From positions 92,781 through 156,780 of the forward strand of contig CAWKKW010000001.1 of assembly GCA_963850345.1 (NCBI GenBank): a DNA stretch of 64,000 nt, given 5' to 3'. The notes beneath the pieces were generated by a model. That model did not search any database. It was not told the DNA's origin and worked only from the letters and a program-made list of their open reading frames with translations. Position 1 is the stretch's first letter. The number at the start of each line of letters is the position of its first letter. Shown here in pieces: positions 15,182-23,308 of this stretch. Position numbers and translations under genes: made by a program. Origin of the DNA: CAWKKW01 sp963850345 (GTDB lineage: Bacteria; Acidobacteriota; Terriglobia; Terriglobales; Acidobacteriaceae).

Positions 15182-17991
15182 CGCTTCGCCTCCATGCAGA
15201 CGTATTCCAATGCTTCGGAGACGAGGACCAGTTCCACTTCCAGTTCGTCGAGCTTGGCAGCGGCGAGACCGAAGTCCGCGGAGCTTCCGGACTTGCCGAT
15301 CGCTTCTAGTTCGGCGGCGACCCTGGCTCCATCGGTCGCAGCCAGGTTCCCCAGTGCGCCTTTGAGTGCATGCGCCACCCGGCCGAGGCTCGCGGGATCC
15401 TGATTCGTAATCGCGGCCCGGGCGATTCGAAACTGACCGGGATAGTCTTCGCGCAACAGGCCGAGCAGTTCTGCGATGAAGGCGCGGTCACCATCGGTGC
15501 GTTCGAGCAATTCTTCAACATTGACGCGACCCGTGTGCGAGTAAGCGTGAGATCGAGGCAACATTCGGGTTTCGGACAGACTCTCCGCATAACTGTCGAG
15601 CACAGAATCGAGTTCTTCGAGCCGGATAGGTTTGGAGACATAGCCATCCATACCTGCTTCCATGCAGCGCTCGCGATCGCCTTTCATCACCAATGCGGTC
15701 ATGGCGACGACGGCCTGACGTTGTCCTGAGGCTTGTTCGCGCTCCCGTAGAATCCGTGTAGCTTCCAGTCCGTCCATCTCCGGCATCTGCACGTCCATCA
15801 ACGCAAGATCGTAGGATCGCCTGTCGAGCGCTGCCAATGCCTCTTTGCCGCTTGACACCACGGTGACGCAATGCCCGCGTTTCTCAAGCAAGCGAACGGC
15901 TAGTTTCTGGTTGACCGGGTTATCTTCCGCGAGAAGGATCTGGAGGCTCTTGATTGAGGGCGCATCCGCCTGCAGGGAATAGCGAGTGACCATGGGAAGT
16001 GGCGCGGCTTGTTCCTTGTTGCTGAGCACGCGAGCAATAGCAGCCCGCAGTTCGAGCTGACGAACGGGTTTCACCAGATAGGCCGAAACCCCTAGCTCGC
16101 CGCAACGCGCAGCATCTCCGCGATGCCCTCCCGAGGTAAGCATCATGATGGTGGAGGTGGAGAGCTCTGGCCTGTCTTTGATCTGCTGAACGAGGCCGAA
16201 GCCGTCCATCTTCGGCATGTGCATGTCGGTGAGCACGAGATCGTAGGGTTCCGCTTTGTCACGCGCGCTGGCGAGTTCGATCAGCGCCTGTTCACCATCG
16301 GAGACAGCGGTTGGTTGCATTCCCCACTGCTTGACCAGGCCTTCAAGAATCCTGCGGTTGGTGCGGTTGTCGTCGACGATGAGCACCTTCAAGCCGTGCA
16401 TCAACGCGGGCGACGGCTGAGTCTCAGGCACGACCTCCGCGGCGGTGGACGCGGTTTCAAGCTGCACGGTGAAATGAAGCTGCGAACCTATGCCGACTTC
16501 ACTTTCGACCCAGAGGTGCCCGCCCATCATCTCGACCAGACTGCGGGATATGGTGAGGCCCAGGCCGGTTCCGCCGAACTCGCGGGTGGTCGAGGTGTCT
16601 GCCTGGGTAAACGATTCGAAGATGGCTTTCAGCTTCCCCGGCGCGATGCCGACACCCGTATCTGACACGGTGAAGCGAAGTGTCGCAGACGCAGTACCCG
16701 TCTGTTCGGCTACAACCCTGAGTGCCACTTCGCCCTTTTGCGTGAACTTGAGCGCGTTGCCGATCAGGTTGATGAGCACCTGGCGCAGGCGACCGGGGTC
16801 GCCTACGACCGACTCCGGAACAGCAGGATCGATTTCGCCGAGAAGCTCGAGGCCTTTCTCGTCCGCGCGCAGGGCGAGTGTTTTGAGAGTGCCTTCTATG
16901 CAATCGCAGAGGTCAAAGTGGAGGTGTTCCAGTTCAACCTTGCCGGCTTCAATCTTGGAGAAGTCGAGGATGTCGTTGATGACGTTCAGCAGTGCGTCTG
17001 CCGATAACTTCACAGTCTCAAGATAGTCGCGCTGCTCCCGCGTAAGCTCCGTTTCGAGCGTGAGGTCGGTCATGCCGATGATGCCGTTCAAGGGTGTGCG
17101 AATCTCGTGACTCATGTTGGCAAGAAATTCGCTCTTGGCGTGGCTCGCGGCTTCGGCAACCTTGGCTCGCTCGCGTTCGCTCTGCATCTCCTGCATGAGG
17201 CGGTAGCGCTGCTCGACCATTTGGAGTTCCAGGGTCTGCAGGCTAAAACGCCGGTCGAGGAGCGAAGTGACGAAGACCAGTGCGAGAACAATCGCGGTGA
17301 CAGACACGATCCCGGCCACACCCAGCGAGGAGATGCTGATGGCGTGACGGAGGTCCGACGGCGTCAAACGCGCGGGCATGAAGTGGACCGCCGCCATCCC
17401 TACGTAGTGCATCACCGGGATCGCGAGGCCCATGATGAGAGCACTGCCGGACTTGTACCAACTCCAGGTTTTAGTCTGTCCGCGAACGGCGAACGTGAGC
17501 CACAGGGCCACTGACGAAATGAGGATGGCGAGCAAAACCGAGAGCGCCACCAGGCCTGGGGAGTAGGTACACATCGCCGGGAGTCGCATGGCTTCCATGC
17601 CGATGAAATGCATCGCGGCGATGCCATTGCCCATGAGCAGACTGCCTACCAATACGGCGGCAATGGTCATGGTCTTGCGGCTCACGACGTAGAGGGCTAC
17701 AGCCGAGGCTGCGACTGCGGCGATCATGGAGACGATGACCGTCGGCCAGTCATAGCGTACGGCTACGGGCAGCCGGAAAGCCTCCATGCCGACGTAGTGC
17801 ATGGCCCAGATACCGATGCCCATGGCGAAGGCGCCTCCACCCAGCCAGGCGCGGCGGGCGAAGCCCTGGGCGGCGGTGATGCGTCCAGCAAGATCGAGCG
17901 CAGCATAGGCTCCAAGAATCGCAATTACAATCGAAAGCGCCACGAGGCGATAGTCGTAGGACCCGATCAGGTTGGGGGTTTGTGCACTCAC
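15178..17991 (-). CDS. MHYT-domain hybrid histidine kinase (MHYT-HisKA-HATPase-REC-REC-HPt)
   Basis: About 937 residues from a GTG at 17991. The membrane part has the three MHYT repeats (MHYVGMEAFRLP, MHFIGMEAMRLP, MHYVGMAAVHFMP), proposed in the family to bind copper and sense gases such as O2, CO or NO. Then come a coiled linker, HisKA with NMSHEIRTPLNGIIGM, an HATPase domain with DTGVGI and GTGLGL, a first receiver (LVLTDMHMPKMDG), a second receiver (LALMDVQMPEMDG) and a C-terminal HPt domain (AHALKGALGNL). The open frame continues 26 codons upstream to 18069, but the residues before SAQTPNLIGSYDYRL do not look conserved. Phosphate probably flows to the overlapping REC-GGDEF protein. Confidence 0.9.
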   Translation of the reverse strand: MSAQTPNLIGSYDYRLVALSIVIAILGAYAALDLAGRITAAQGFARRAWLGGGAFAMGIGIWAMHYVGMEAFRLPVAVRYDWPTVIVSMIAAVAASAVALYVVSRKTMTIAAVLVGSLLMGNGIAAMHFIGMEAMRLPAMCTYSPGLVALSVLLAILISSVALWLTFAVRGQTKTWSWYKSGSALIMGLAIPVMHYVGMAAVHFMPARLTPSDLRHAISISSLGVAGIVSVTAIVLALVFVTSLLDRRFSLQTLELQMVEQRYRLMQEMQSERERAKVAEAASHAKSEFLANMSHEIRTPLNGIIGMTDLTLETELTREQRDYLETVKLSADALLNVINDILDFSKIEAGKVELEHLHFDLCDCIEGTLKTLALRADEKGLELLGEIDPAVPESVVGDPGRLRQVLINLIGNALKFTQKGEVALRVVAEQTGTASATLRFTVSDTGVGIAPGKLKAIFESFTQADTSTTREFGGTGLGLTISRSLVEMMGGHLWVESEVGIGSQLHFTVQLETASTAAEVVPETQPSPALMHGLKVLIVDDNRTNRRILEGLVKQWGMQPTAVSDGEQALIELASARDKAEPYDLVLTDMHMPKMDGFGLVQQIKDRPELSTSTIMMLTSGGHRGDAARCGELGVSAYLVKPVRQLELRAAIARVLSNKEQAAPLPMVTRYSLQADAPSIKSLQILLAEDNPVNQKLAVRLLEKRGHCVTVVSSGKEALAALDRRSYDLALMDVQMPEMDGLEATRILREREQASGQRQAVVAMTALVMKGDRERCMEAGMDGYVSKPIRLEELDSVLDSYAESLSETRMLPRSHAYSHTGRVNVEELLERTDGDRAFIAELLGLLREDYPGQFRIARAAITNQDPASLGRVAHALKGALGNLAATDGARVAAELEAIGKSGSSADFGLAAAKLDELEVELVLVSEALEYVCMEAKR

Positions 17992-18069
17992 CGGACACCT
18001 TTGAACCGCTTGGGTCACGGTAACATCCACCAGTAACCGGGTATCTAGTACCTTTGGGCCATTGGCCAA

Positions 18070-18420
18070 GTAGTACGTCCAGTCGAAAGCTGGCGAAGCG
18101 CTGTGTAAGCGCTAGATGAGCTGGACGGTGGTCGAAGCGACCGGCCTCGGTGCGCGGGAATGCTTCATGACGGCGATTTACAGCTTCAGGCCGCTAAGAT
18201 TCTGCTTGCCGGTCAGGAGCCGCTGGGCTATTTTCAAGTTGCTGCTCTAGTAACCATCGTGCTTTTAGTGAAGCAGCTTAGAGAACACTTACGAACTTAC
18301 TGCCTGTTTTCGTGATGATTTTGCCCCCTTCTCGTTTCGATCCTCAATGCCGCGACTTTGTGCCTGGCCTGGGTGGTTGGTGAGGTATCGTCCAGCGCCA
18401 TGGCCAGATAAGGACGTCCT
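18070..18420 (+). other. Intergenic region between two divergent signalling operons
   Basis: These 350 bp separate the MHYT kinase (leftward) from the OmpR-type regulator (rightward) and should carry both promoters. I see no convincing ORF, repeat or RNA structure. A clear promoter hexamer pair could not be assigned by eye. Confidence 0.5.
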
Positions 18421-19104
18421 ATGCGACTGCTTGTAGTGGAAGACGACAAAAAGATCGCTGCGGCGATTCGCAAAGGGCTCACGTTTCACGGTTTCGATGT
18501 AAGCGTTGCGCACAACGGCGAAGAGGGATTTTACCGGTTGAATGCGGAGCCGTTTGACTTGGTGATCCTCGATATCATGCTTCCCTCTCGCGACGGCATT
18601 GAGATACTCACGACCCTGCGGAAGTTGGGGAACGCGGTTCCTGTTTTGCTGCTGACGGCGATGGATTCAGTGGACGATGTCGTGCGGGGCCTGGATGCCG
18701 GAGCCGACGGTTACCTGGTGAAGCCCTTTGCGCTGTCGGAACTCCTGGTGCGGGTCCGTACTTTGCTCAGGCGAGCGGCCCCCGAGCGCAGTACGGTTGT
18801 GATCGTGGGGGACTTGCGAATGGATTTGACCGACCACACCGTAAGCAGAGCAGGAGTTCCGATCACGCTGGCTCTGCAAGAGTTCGCCTTACTCGAGTAC
18901 CTGCTCAAGAACCGGGGCTCGGTGGTATCGCGGGAGATGCTGGCGCGTGACGTGTGGAAGGTGAGTTACAAGCAGTCACCGTTTCGAAACATTGTCGACG
19001 TGACTGTGTCGAGGCTGCGCCGCAAGATCGACGAACCCTTCGAATCCAACCTGCTGGAAACGATTCGAGGAGTGGGCTTCAAGATCCGCGAGCCCGCTCT
19101 GTGA
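18421..19104 (+). CDS. OmpR/PhoB-family response regulator
   Basis: The 227-residue protein has a receiver domain with VVEDD, the phospho-acceptor D51 in VILDIMLPSRDG and the Lys in YLVKPFALSELL. A winged-helix DNA-binding domain follows (residues 128-225), with LALQEFALLEYLLKN, SREMLARDVW, DVTVSRLRRKID and IRGVGFKI. The closest well-known members are CusR/CopR-type regulators, but the signal cannot be read from sequence. It forms an operon with the histidine kinase downstream, whose GTG overlaps this gene's stop codon. Confidence 0.93.
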   Translation: MRLLVVEDDKKIAAAIRKGLTFHGFDVSVAHNGEEGFYRLNAEPFDLVILDIMLPSRDGIEILTTLRKLGNAVPVLLLTAMDSVDDVVRGLDAGADGYLVKPFALSELLVRVRTLLRRAAPERSTVVIVGDLRMDLTDHTVSRAGVPITLALQEFALLEYLLKNRGSVVSREMLARDVWKVSYKQSPFRNIVDVTVSRLRRKIDEPFESNLLETIRGVGFKIREPAL

Positions 19105-20522
19105 AAGCGTGGCTCAAGCCGCACCGACTGCGAGATCGCCTGACCCTGTGGTATGTGCTGGTGATGGGTGCGGTGCTGGCCATCTACATGTGCGGCGCTA
19201 CCCTGCTGTTTTTCTGGGTGCTCACTTCGCAGATGTTTCACCAGGAGATACAGGATCTTGAAACCGTCGAAGGACTGCTGTACGAGCGGGCGGACGGTAG
19301 TCTGTCGGTGAACGAGAACTACCACAGTCATCCCGAGCACAGACTGCTGCTCGAGCGATTGATGGAGGTACGTTCTGCCGATGGGAGAATCCTTTACCAA
19401 AACGATCGCCTGCAGCACCGTGACCTTGGCGGCCCTCCTCTGCCGGCGGAGTTAAATGGAAGCTTCTACCGGCGATCGTTCCGTATCGCCGGGGGTGAAC
19501 GTGTCTTGATGATCAGCCATGTGCACTGGATGCATGGGCAACTGCGGCTGTTACGAGTCGCTTACAGCATCGATCCACTGCAACAACGCATTCTGCAGTT
19601 GATTGCAATCCTGGTGGTCGCCTTGCCGTTCGGGTTGGCGGCAGCGGCCTACGGTGGGCGCCGGGTGATCACCGAGGCGTTGCGCCCGCTGCAGGTAATG
19701 GCAGGCCAAGCCGAACAGATCACCGCTTCGCGCCTGAGTCAGCGCCTCCCCGTTGAGAATCCCAAGGATGAACTCGGACACCTCGCCAGCGTTTTTAACC
19801 ATTTGCTGAGCCGGCTCGAAGACTCGTTCGATCAACTCCGTCGGTTTACCGCTGATGTCTCTCACGAGCTTCGAACTCCACTCACCGCCATTCGTGCGGT
19901 TGGCGAAGCTGGACTGCAGGACCAATCCTCTGCCCGAGAATATCGTGAAGTTATCGGCACCATGCTCGAAGAAGTGAACCGTCTGACAGAGATGACGGAA
20001 GCGCTGCTCACCATCTCACGCGCGGATGCAGGCCAGATAGAGTTGCATATGGCTCGGTTTTCGATGGGCGAGATTACGTCGGAAGCTGTGAACCTCATCC
20101 AGGTGCTGGCGGAGGAGAAGGGGCAGGTTTTATCGATGCAGCGCAGCGAAGACATTATGGTTCGCGCAGACCCTGTATTTTTGCAGCAGGCGATTATGAA
20201 CCTGTTGGATAACGCTGTGAAGTATTCTCCTGCCGGTGGAACCGTCCGCATTTCCGTTACGCGGCAAGGCAGTGCACAGCCGAACCAGGAACAGGCCGTA
20301 TTGAAGATTGAGGATTCCGGTCCCGGCATTCCACGCGAAGAACGACAACGGATCTTCAACCGCTTCCATCGACTGGATACCTCACGTTCTCACGAGGGAG
20401 GTGGCTTCGGCCTGGGTCTCGCGATCGCGAAGTGGGTGGTCGAAGCAAACGGCGGAGCCATTGGACTGGATGAGTCCGCGAGCGGTGGCTGCTGCTTCTA
20501 TATCTCACTTCCCGTGGCATAA
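19101..20522 (+). CDS. Sensor histidine kinase with HAMP domain
   Basis: The 473-residue protein is partner to the preceding regulator. It has a first membrane segment (residues about 17-40), a periplasmic sensor region of about 130 residues, a second membrane segment near residue 170, a HAMP domain and HisKA with the phospho-acceptor His in DVSHELRTPLTAIR. The HATPase domain has NLLDNAVKYSP, EDSGPGI and GFGLGLAIAKW. The start is a GTG at 19101 within GTGA, overlapping the regulator's TGA by four bases. Architecture and length match CusS/CopS-type kinases. The ligand is unknown; no metal resistance genes are adjacent. Confidence 0.92.
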   Translation: MKAWLKPHRLRDRLTLWYVLVMGAVLAIYMCGATLLFFWVLTSQMFHQEIQDLETVEGLLYERADGSLSVNENYHSHPEHRLLLERLMEVRSADGRILYQNDRLQHRDLGGPPLPAELNGSFYRRSFRIAGGERVLMISHVHWMHGQLRLLRVAYSIDPLQQRILQLIAILVVALPFGLAAAAYGGRRVITEALRPLQVMAGQAEQITASRLSQRLPVENPKDELGHLASVFNHLLSRLEDSFDQLRRFTADVSHELRTPLTAIRAVGEAGLQDQSSAREYREVIGTMLEEVNRLTEMTEALLTISRADAGQIELHMARFSMGEITSEAVNLIQVLAEEKGQVLSMQRSEDIMVRADPVFLQQAIMNLLDNAVKYSPAGGTVRISVTRQGSAQPNQEQAVLKIEDSGPGIPREERQRIFNRFHRLDTSRSHEGGGFGLGLAIAKWVVEANGGAIGLDESASGGCCFYISLPVA

Positions 20523-20678
20523 GCAGGCTGCTGATCTCTCCTTGATGAATCGTCGATTGGCTGGGCGATCTTGCCTGCAATGATCTCTTCCCTCCCCTCG
20601 CGCCGGTCGGCACAGGCTGCGTTAGGATGCTATTGCGACCGCGAGGCTAATCTTCGCCGGCGGCTAAAAGGGTGAATC

Positions 20679-22043
20679 ATGGATCAGGTTTGGAACCGAC
20701 GCGAGTTCTTGAGCCACTCGGCGAGTGCGGCAGCAGGCCTTGCGCTCGCGGGTTCAGAGAAAGATTTGTTCGGAGCGCGCGAATCGGCATTGCAGGGCCG
20801 ATTTTTGACACACGTATCCGTCGTACGCGTAAATCAGATTGAAGTCGCCCCGGAGCGATCGATCGGCCAGGATGAGTCCGCCGATAACCGTCCCGACCAT
20901 ATTCGCTCGCGGCGCGAAGCATTTCGACGAGGTTGCCCGGACGGCAGGATGACTTGGGCGATCAGCTGGCTGGCACTCAAAGACGATCGGCAGGAGTACA
21001 AGGAAGCACGGCGGCTGCTTGTTTCTTATCACGACAAGTATGGGGACGAAATCGCGTTCATTCCCGGCGGCTATTTCGCTCCCATGTATGACACTCGCGA
21101 ACATAATCGGCGGACCATTCACGAAGCACTGCGTTTGATCTCCGAAATGGTGGGGAATGGATATCGTCCGGAGTGCGTGGTGGCAGGTTTTCTGGATGCT
21201 GAGAACCAGAACTGGCTGGCAAAGGATGAAGGCATTCACGTATGCCAGGGCCAGATCTGGAGCCAGCACGGCATCGATAACGGCGACGGAGACGGCGGCA
21301 TCTGCTATCCCTATTATCCGAGTCGCGAGCACTATCTAAAGCCGGCGCAAGGCGCGGCAGACTTCGTAGATTGCGTGTGCCTCGATGGATGGACCTGCGA
21401 TTTTCTAACCGCGCGGCGCGAGGGTTTTCAGGGCGGCTTCAACAGTCGCCTGGGCGTCGGGCCGATCGAAGCCGTCGGCAACCTGGGGAAAGTAGCGGGC
21501 CGTAAAGAGATGATGGACACAACCGCGATGCACTTCGACCGCGGTCACGCGTTGAATCACTTTGGCTGGGTGACTGGCATCTGGGAAGTCTCTGTCGGGC
21601 ACGACGAGGATCTTACATGGTGGTTGCAAGCAATCAAAGAACGATGGCCCGACACGCAGGTGATCACCGAAGGTGCGTTTGGCCTGGAGTGGCGCAAGCA
21701 CACACCGGATAATTCGTCGCTCAACTACCGATTTGATGCGAAGGGCACCGGAGCGCCAGGCTCAGAGAAGGATTTAGAAATCCAGTGGTTCATGAATCGC
21801 GAGTTTCGGCTGGGGTTACTGAGTAAGTGGACGACCGGCGATGCACCCATGGTCATCGATTTCACCCGCTACGATTTGCCGGCGAAGGAGCCGCAGGGCT
21901 TGCAGCGTGAATGGAGCCTGATGAACGTGTTAAATCAAAAAGGCACGAGACCGCACGACAAGCCGATTCGCTTAGGACAGTTATCTGCTCAAGATCAGCA
22001 TCGCATCTACGCGCGCTATCCGGAGTTGAAGAAGTTGGCTTAG
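20679..22043 (+). CDS. Tat-exported DUF3863-like protein of unknown function
   Basis: The 454-residue protein begins with a Tat signal peptide (NRREFLSHSASAAAGLAL). The mature part contains SVVRVNQIEV, MTWAISWLALKDDR, YGDEIAFIPGGYFAPMYD, SQHGIDNGDGDGGICYPYYP and a GLEWRKHTPDN block. As far as I recall these match the DUF3863 family found mainly in Bacteroidota, which has no assigned function. The many conserved Trp, Asp and Glu residues suggest a carbohydrate-active or TIM-barrel-like enzyme, which is inference only. It stands alone between the histidine kinase and a convergent NUDIX gene, and has no neighbour that explains it. Confidence 0.68.
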   Translation: MDQVWNRREFLSHSASAAAGLALAGSEKDLFGARESALQGRFLTHVSVVRVNQIEVAPERSIGQDESADNRPDHIRSRREAFRRGCPDGRMTWAISWLALKDDRQEYKEARRLLVSYHDKYGDEIAFIPGGYFAPMYDTREHNRRTIHEALRLISEMVGNGYRPECVVAGFLDAENQNWLAKDEGIHVCQGQIWSQHGIDNGDGDGGICYPYYPSREHYLKPAQGAADFVDCVCLDGWTCDFLTARREGFQGGFNSRLGVGPIEAVGNLGKVAGRKEMMDTTAMHFDRGHALNHFGWVTGIWEVSVGHDEDLTWWLQAIKERWPDTQVITEGAFGLEWRKHTPDNSSLNYRFDAKGTGAPGSEKDLEIQWFMNREFRLGLLSKWTTGDAPMVIDFTRYDLPAKEPQGLQREWSLMNVLNQKGTRPHDKPIRLGQLSAQDQHRIYARYPELKKLA

Positions 22044-22127
22044 ACGAGTTATTTTTCGACCCATAAGGTGTGCTACGTTTCAGCTCTCATTGGCGGATGC
22101 TTCACCTAGGAATTAGCTGAGTGATTT

Positions 22128-22607
22128 TCAATCGCGTCGCGCTGAGAGCAGTTCGGCGAGAGTGTCCAGCAGCCTACGTTGTTCTTCGCGAATATATCGG
22201 TGCGCCTCGTCCAACCCATACCATTGACCACGGTCCACCTCCGGGATTTCGAGGCGCTTTCCGGATCGAGGCGGCCATTCAATCTCGCAGGTGTTACTGA
22301 CAAGCCGCGCGGGATCGCAATCGCCTTCGAAGGCCCAGGCCGTGACCACCTTGCCGCTCTTCTGCCGCACTGAGCCGAGTTCCATGTATGGTCCGTCCGC
22401 TCTGAATCCAGTCTCTTCGTGGAACTCGCGTTGCGCTGCTAGCAGGGGATCCTCGTCGGCTTCGTACTCACCCTTGGGCAATGTCCATGCACCCTCATGT
22501 TTTCTGGCCCATATGGGACCGCCGGGGTGCACGAGGAGAACTTCGAGCTCGCCTTCGCGCTTGCGATACATCAGCAGCCCGGCGCTACGCTTTGGAGTTT
22601 TTGCCAC
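22128..22607 (-). CDS. NUDIX hydrolase
   Basis: The 159-residue protein has a complete NUDIX box (GEYEADEDPLLAAQ followed by REFHEETGF) with the canonical spacing G-x5-E-x7-REUxEE. It starts MAKTPKRSAGLLMYR and has the LLVHPGGPIW block of a subfamily that includes (di)nucleoside polyphosphate hydrolases. These enzymes cleave nucleoside diphosphate linked compounds using Mg2+ bound by the box glutamates. Substrate specificity cannot be read. It converges with the DUF3863-like gene and is divergent from the HTH-TOBE gene. Confidence 0.92.
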   Translation of the reverse strand: MAKTPKRSAGLLMYRKREGELEVLLVHPGGPIWARKHEGAWTLPKGEYEADEDPLLAAQREFHEETGFRADGPYMELGSVRQKSGKVVTAWAFEGDCDPARLVSNTCEIEWPPRSGKRLEIPEVDRGQWYGLDEAHRYIREEQRRLLDTLAELLSARRD

Positions 22608-22692
22608 GGTTTAGGGACCTCCTGGATTGTAACTTGCTGCGACTTGCTCGCTGCGAATTATGCGTCGGAGGACCACCGAAGGTGCTACAACA

Positions 22693-23127
22693 ATGATCAT
22701 GCCGATCGAGAAGCAACTCTTCACGCCGCGTGACGCCGCCCGCCTGATAGGAATCAGCTACCCCACGATTAAGAAGTGGATCTTGAGCGGCAAGCTGAAG
22801 ACGGTGCAAACACCCGGTGGCCATCACCGGCTGACGGAGTCCAGTCTCAAGCCCTATCTCGCCAACGATCAGGCGAAGCCCGCATCGCAGTCGCGAGAAC
22901 GATATCGGCGGATCAGCGGCAGAAATCAGTTAGCGGGCAAGGTTGTGAGTGTTCGCGTGGAGGGCCTGCTTGCGGAAGTTGTGCTGAGGGTTGGAGAAGC
23001 GCACGTGACGGCCATCATTACCGCCAGCGCCGTGCAGGAACTGCGCTTGAAGAAGGGCGATACCGCGGCGGCTCTCATCAAGTCTACTGACGTGATGATT
23101 GAGCGCCTCGAAGACGAATCCAACTGA
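22693..23127 (+). CDS. HTH (excisionase/MerR-type) - TOBE domain regulator
   Basis: The 144-residue protein starts at an ATG after AAGGTG. Residues 10-55 form a winged helix of the excisionase/MerR type (FTPRDAARLIGISYPTIKKW, then TPGGHHRLTE). Residues 75-140 form a TOBE/Mop-like beta-barrel (GRNQLAGKVVSVRVEGLLAE through IKSTDVMIER), a fold that binds molybdate or similar oxyanions. An HTH plus single TOBE protein usually acts as a molybdate-responsive regulator, as in ModE-like proteins. No mod transport genes are next to it, so the target is unknown; the downstream TonB receptor gene begins 180 bp away. Confidence 0.8.
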   Translation: MIMPIEKQLFTPRDAARLIGISYPTIKKWILSGKLKTVQTPGGHHRLTESSLKPYLANDQAKPASQSRERYRRISGRNQLAGKVVSVRVEGLLAEVVLRVGEAHVTAIITASAVQELRLKKGDTAAALIKSTDVMIERLEDESN

Positions 23128-23308
23128 TTTCTGCCGAGTCCCGAACGATGAGCTTTCGGATCGGTTGACGGTACGATTCTAACCATATAAATTCGAGATG
23201 CGGACTCAGGCACGCGGGGACTTTGCCCGGCGACGCTGAGTTCGTGCGCATCACCCGATTACCTACCCTGCTGAGCCAGTGACCATTCACGTGTCTGGAG
23301 AATCCTCC

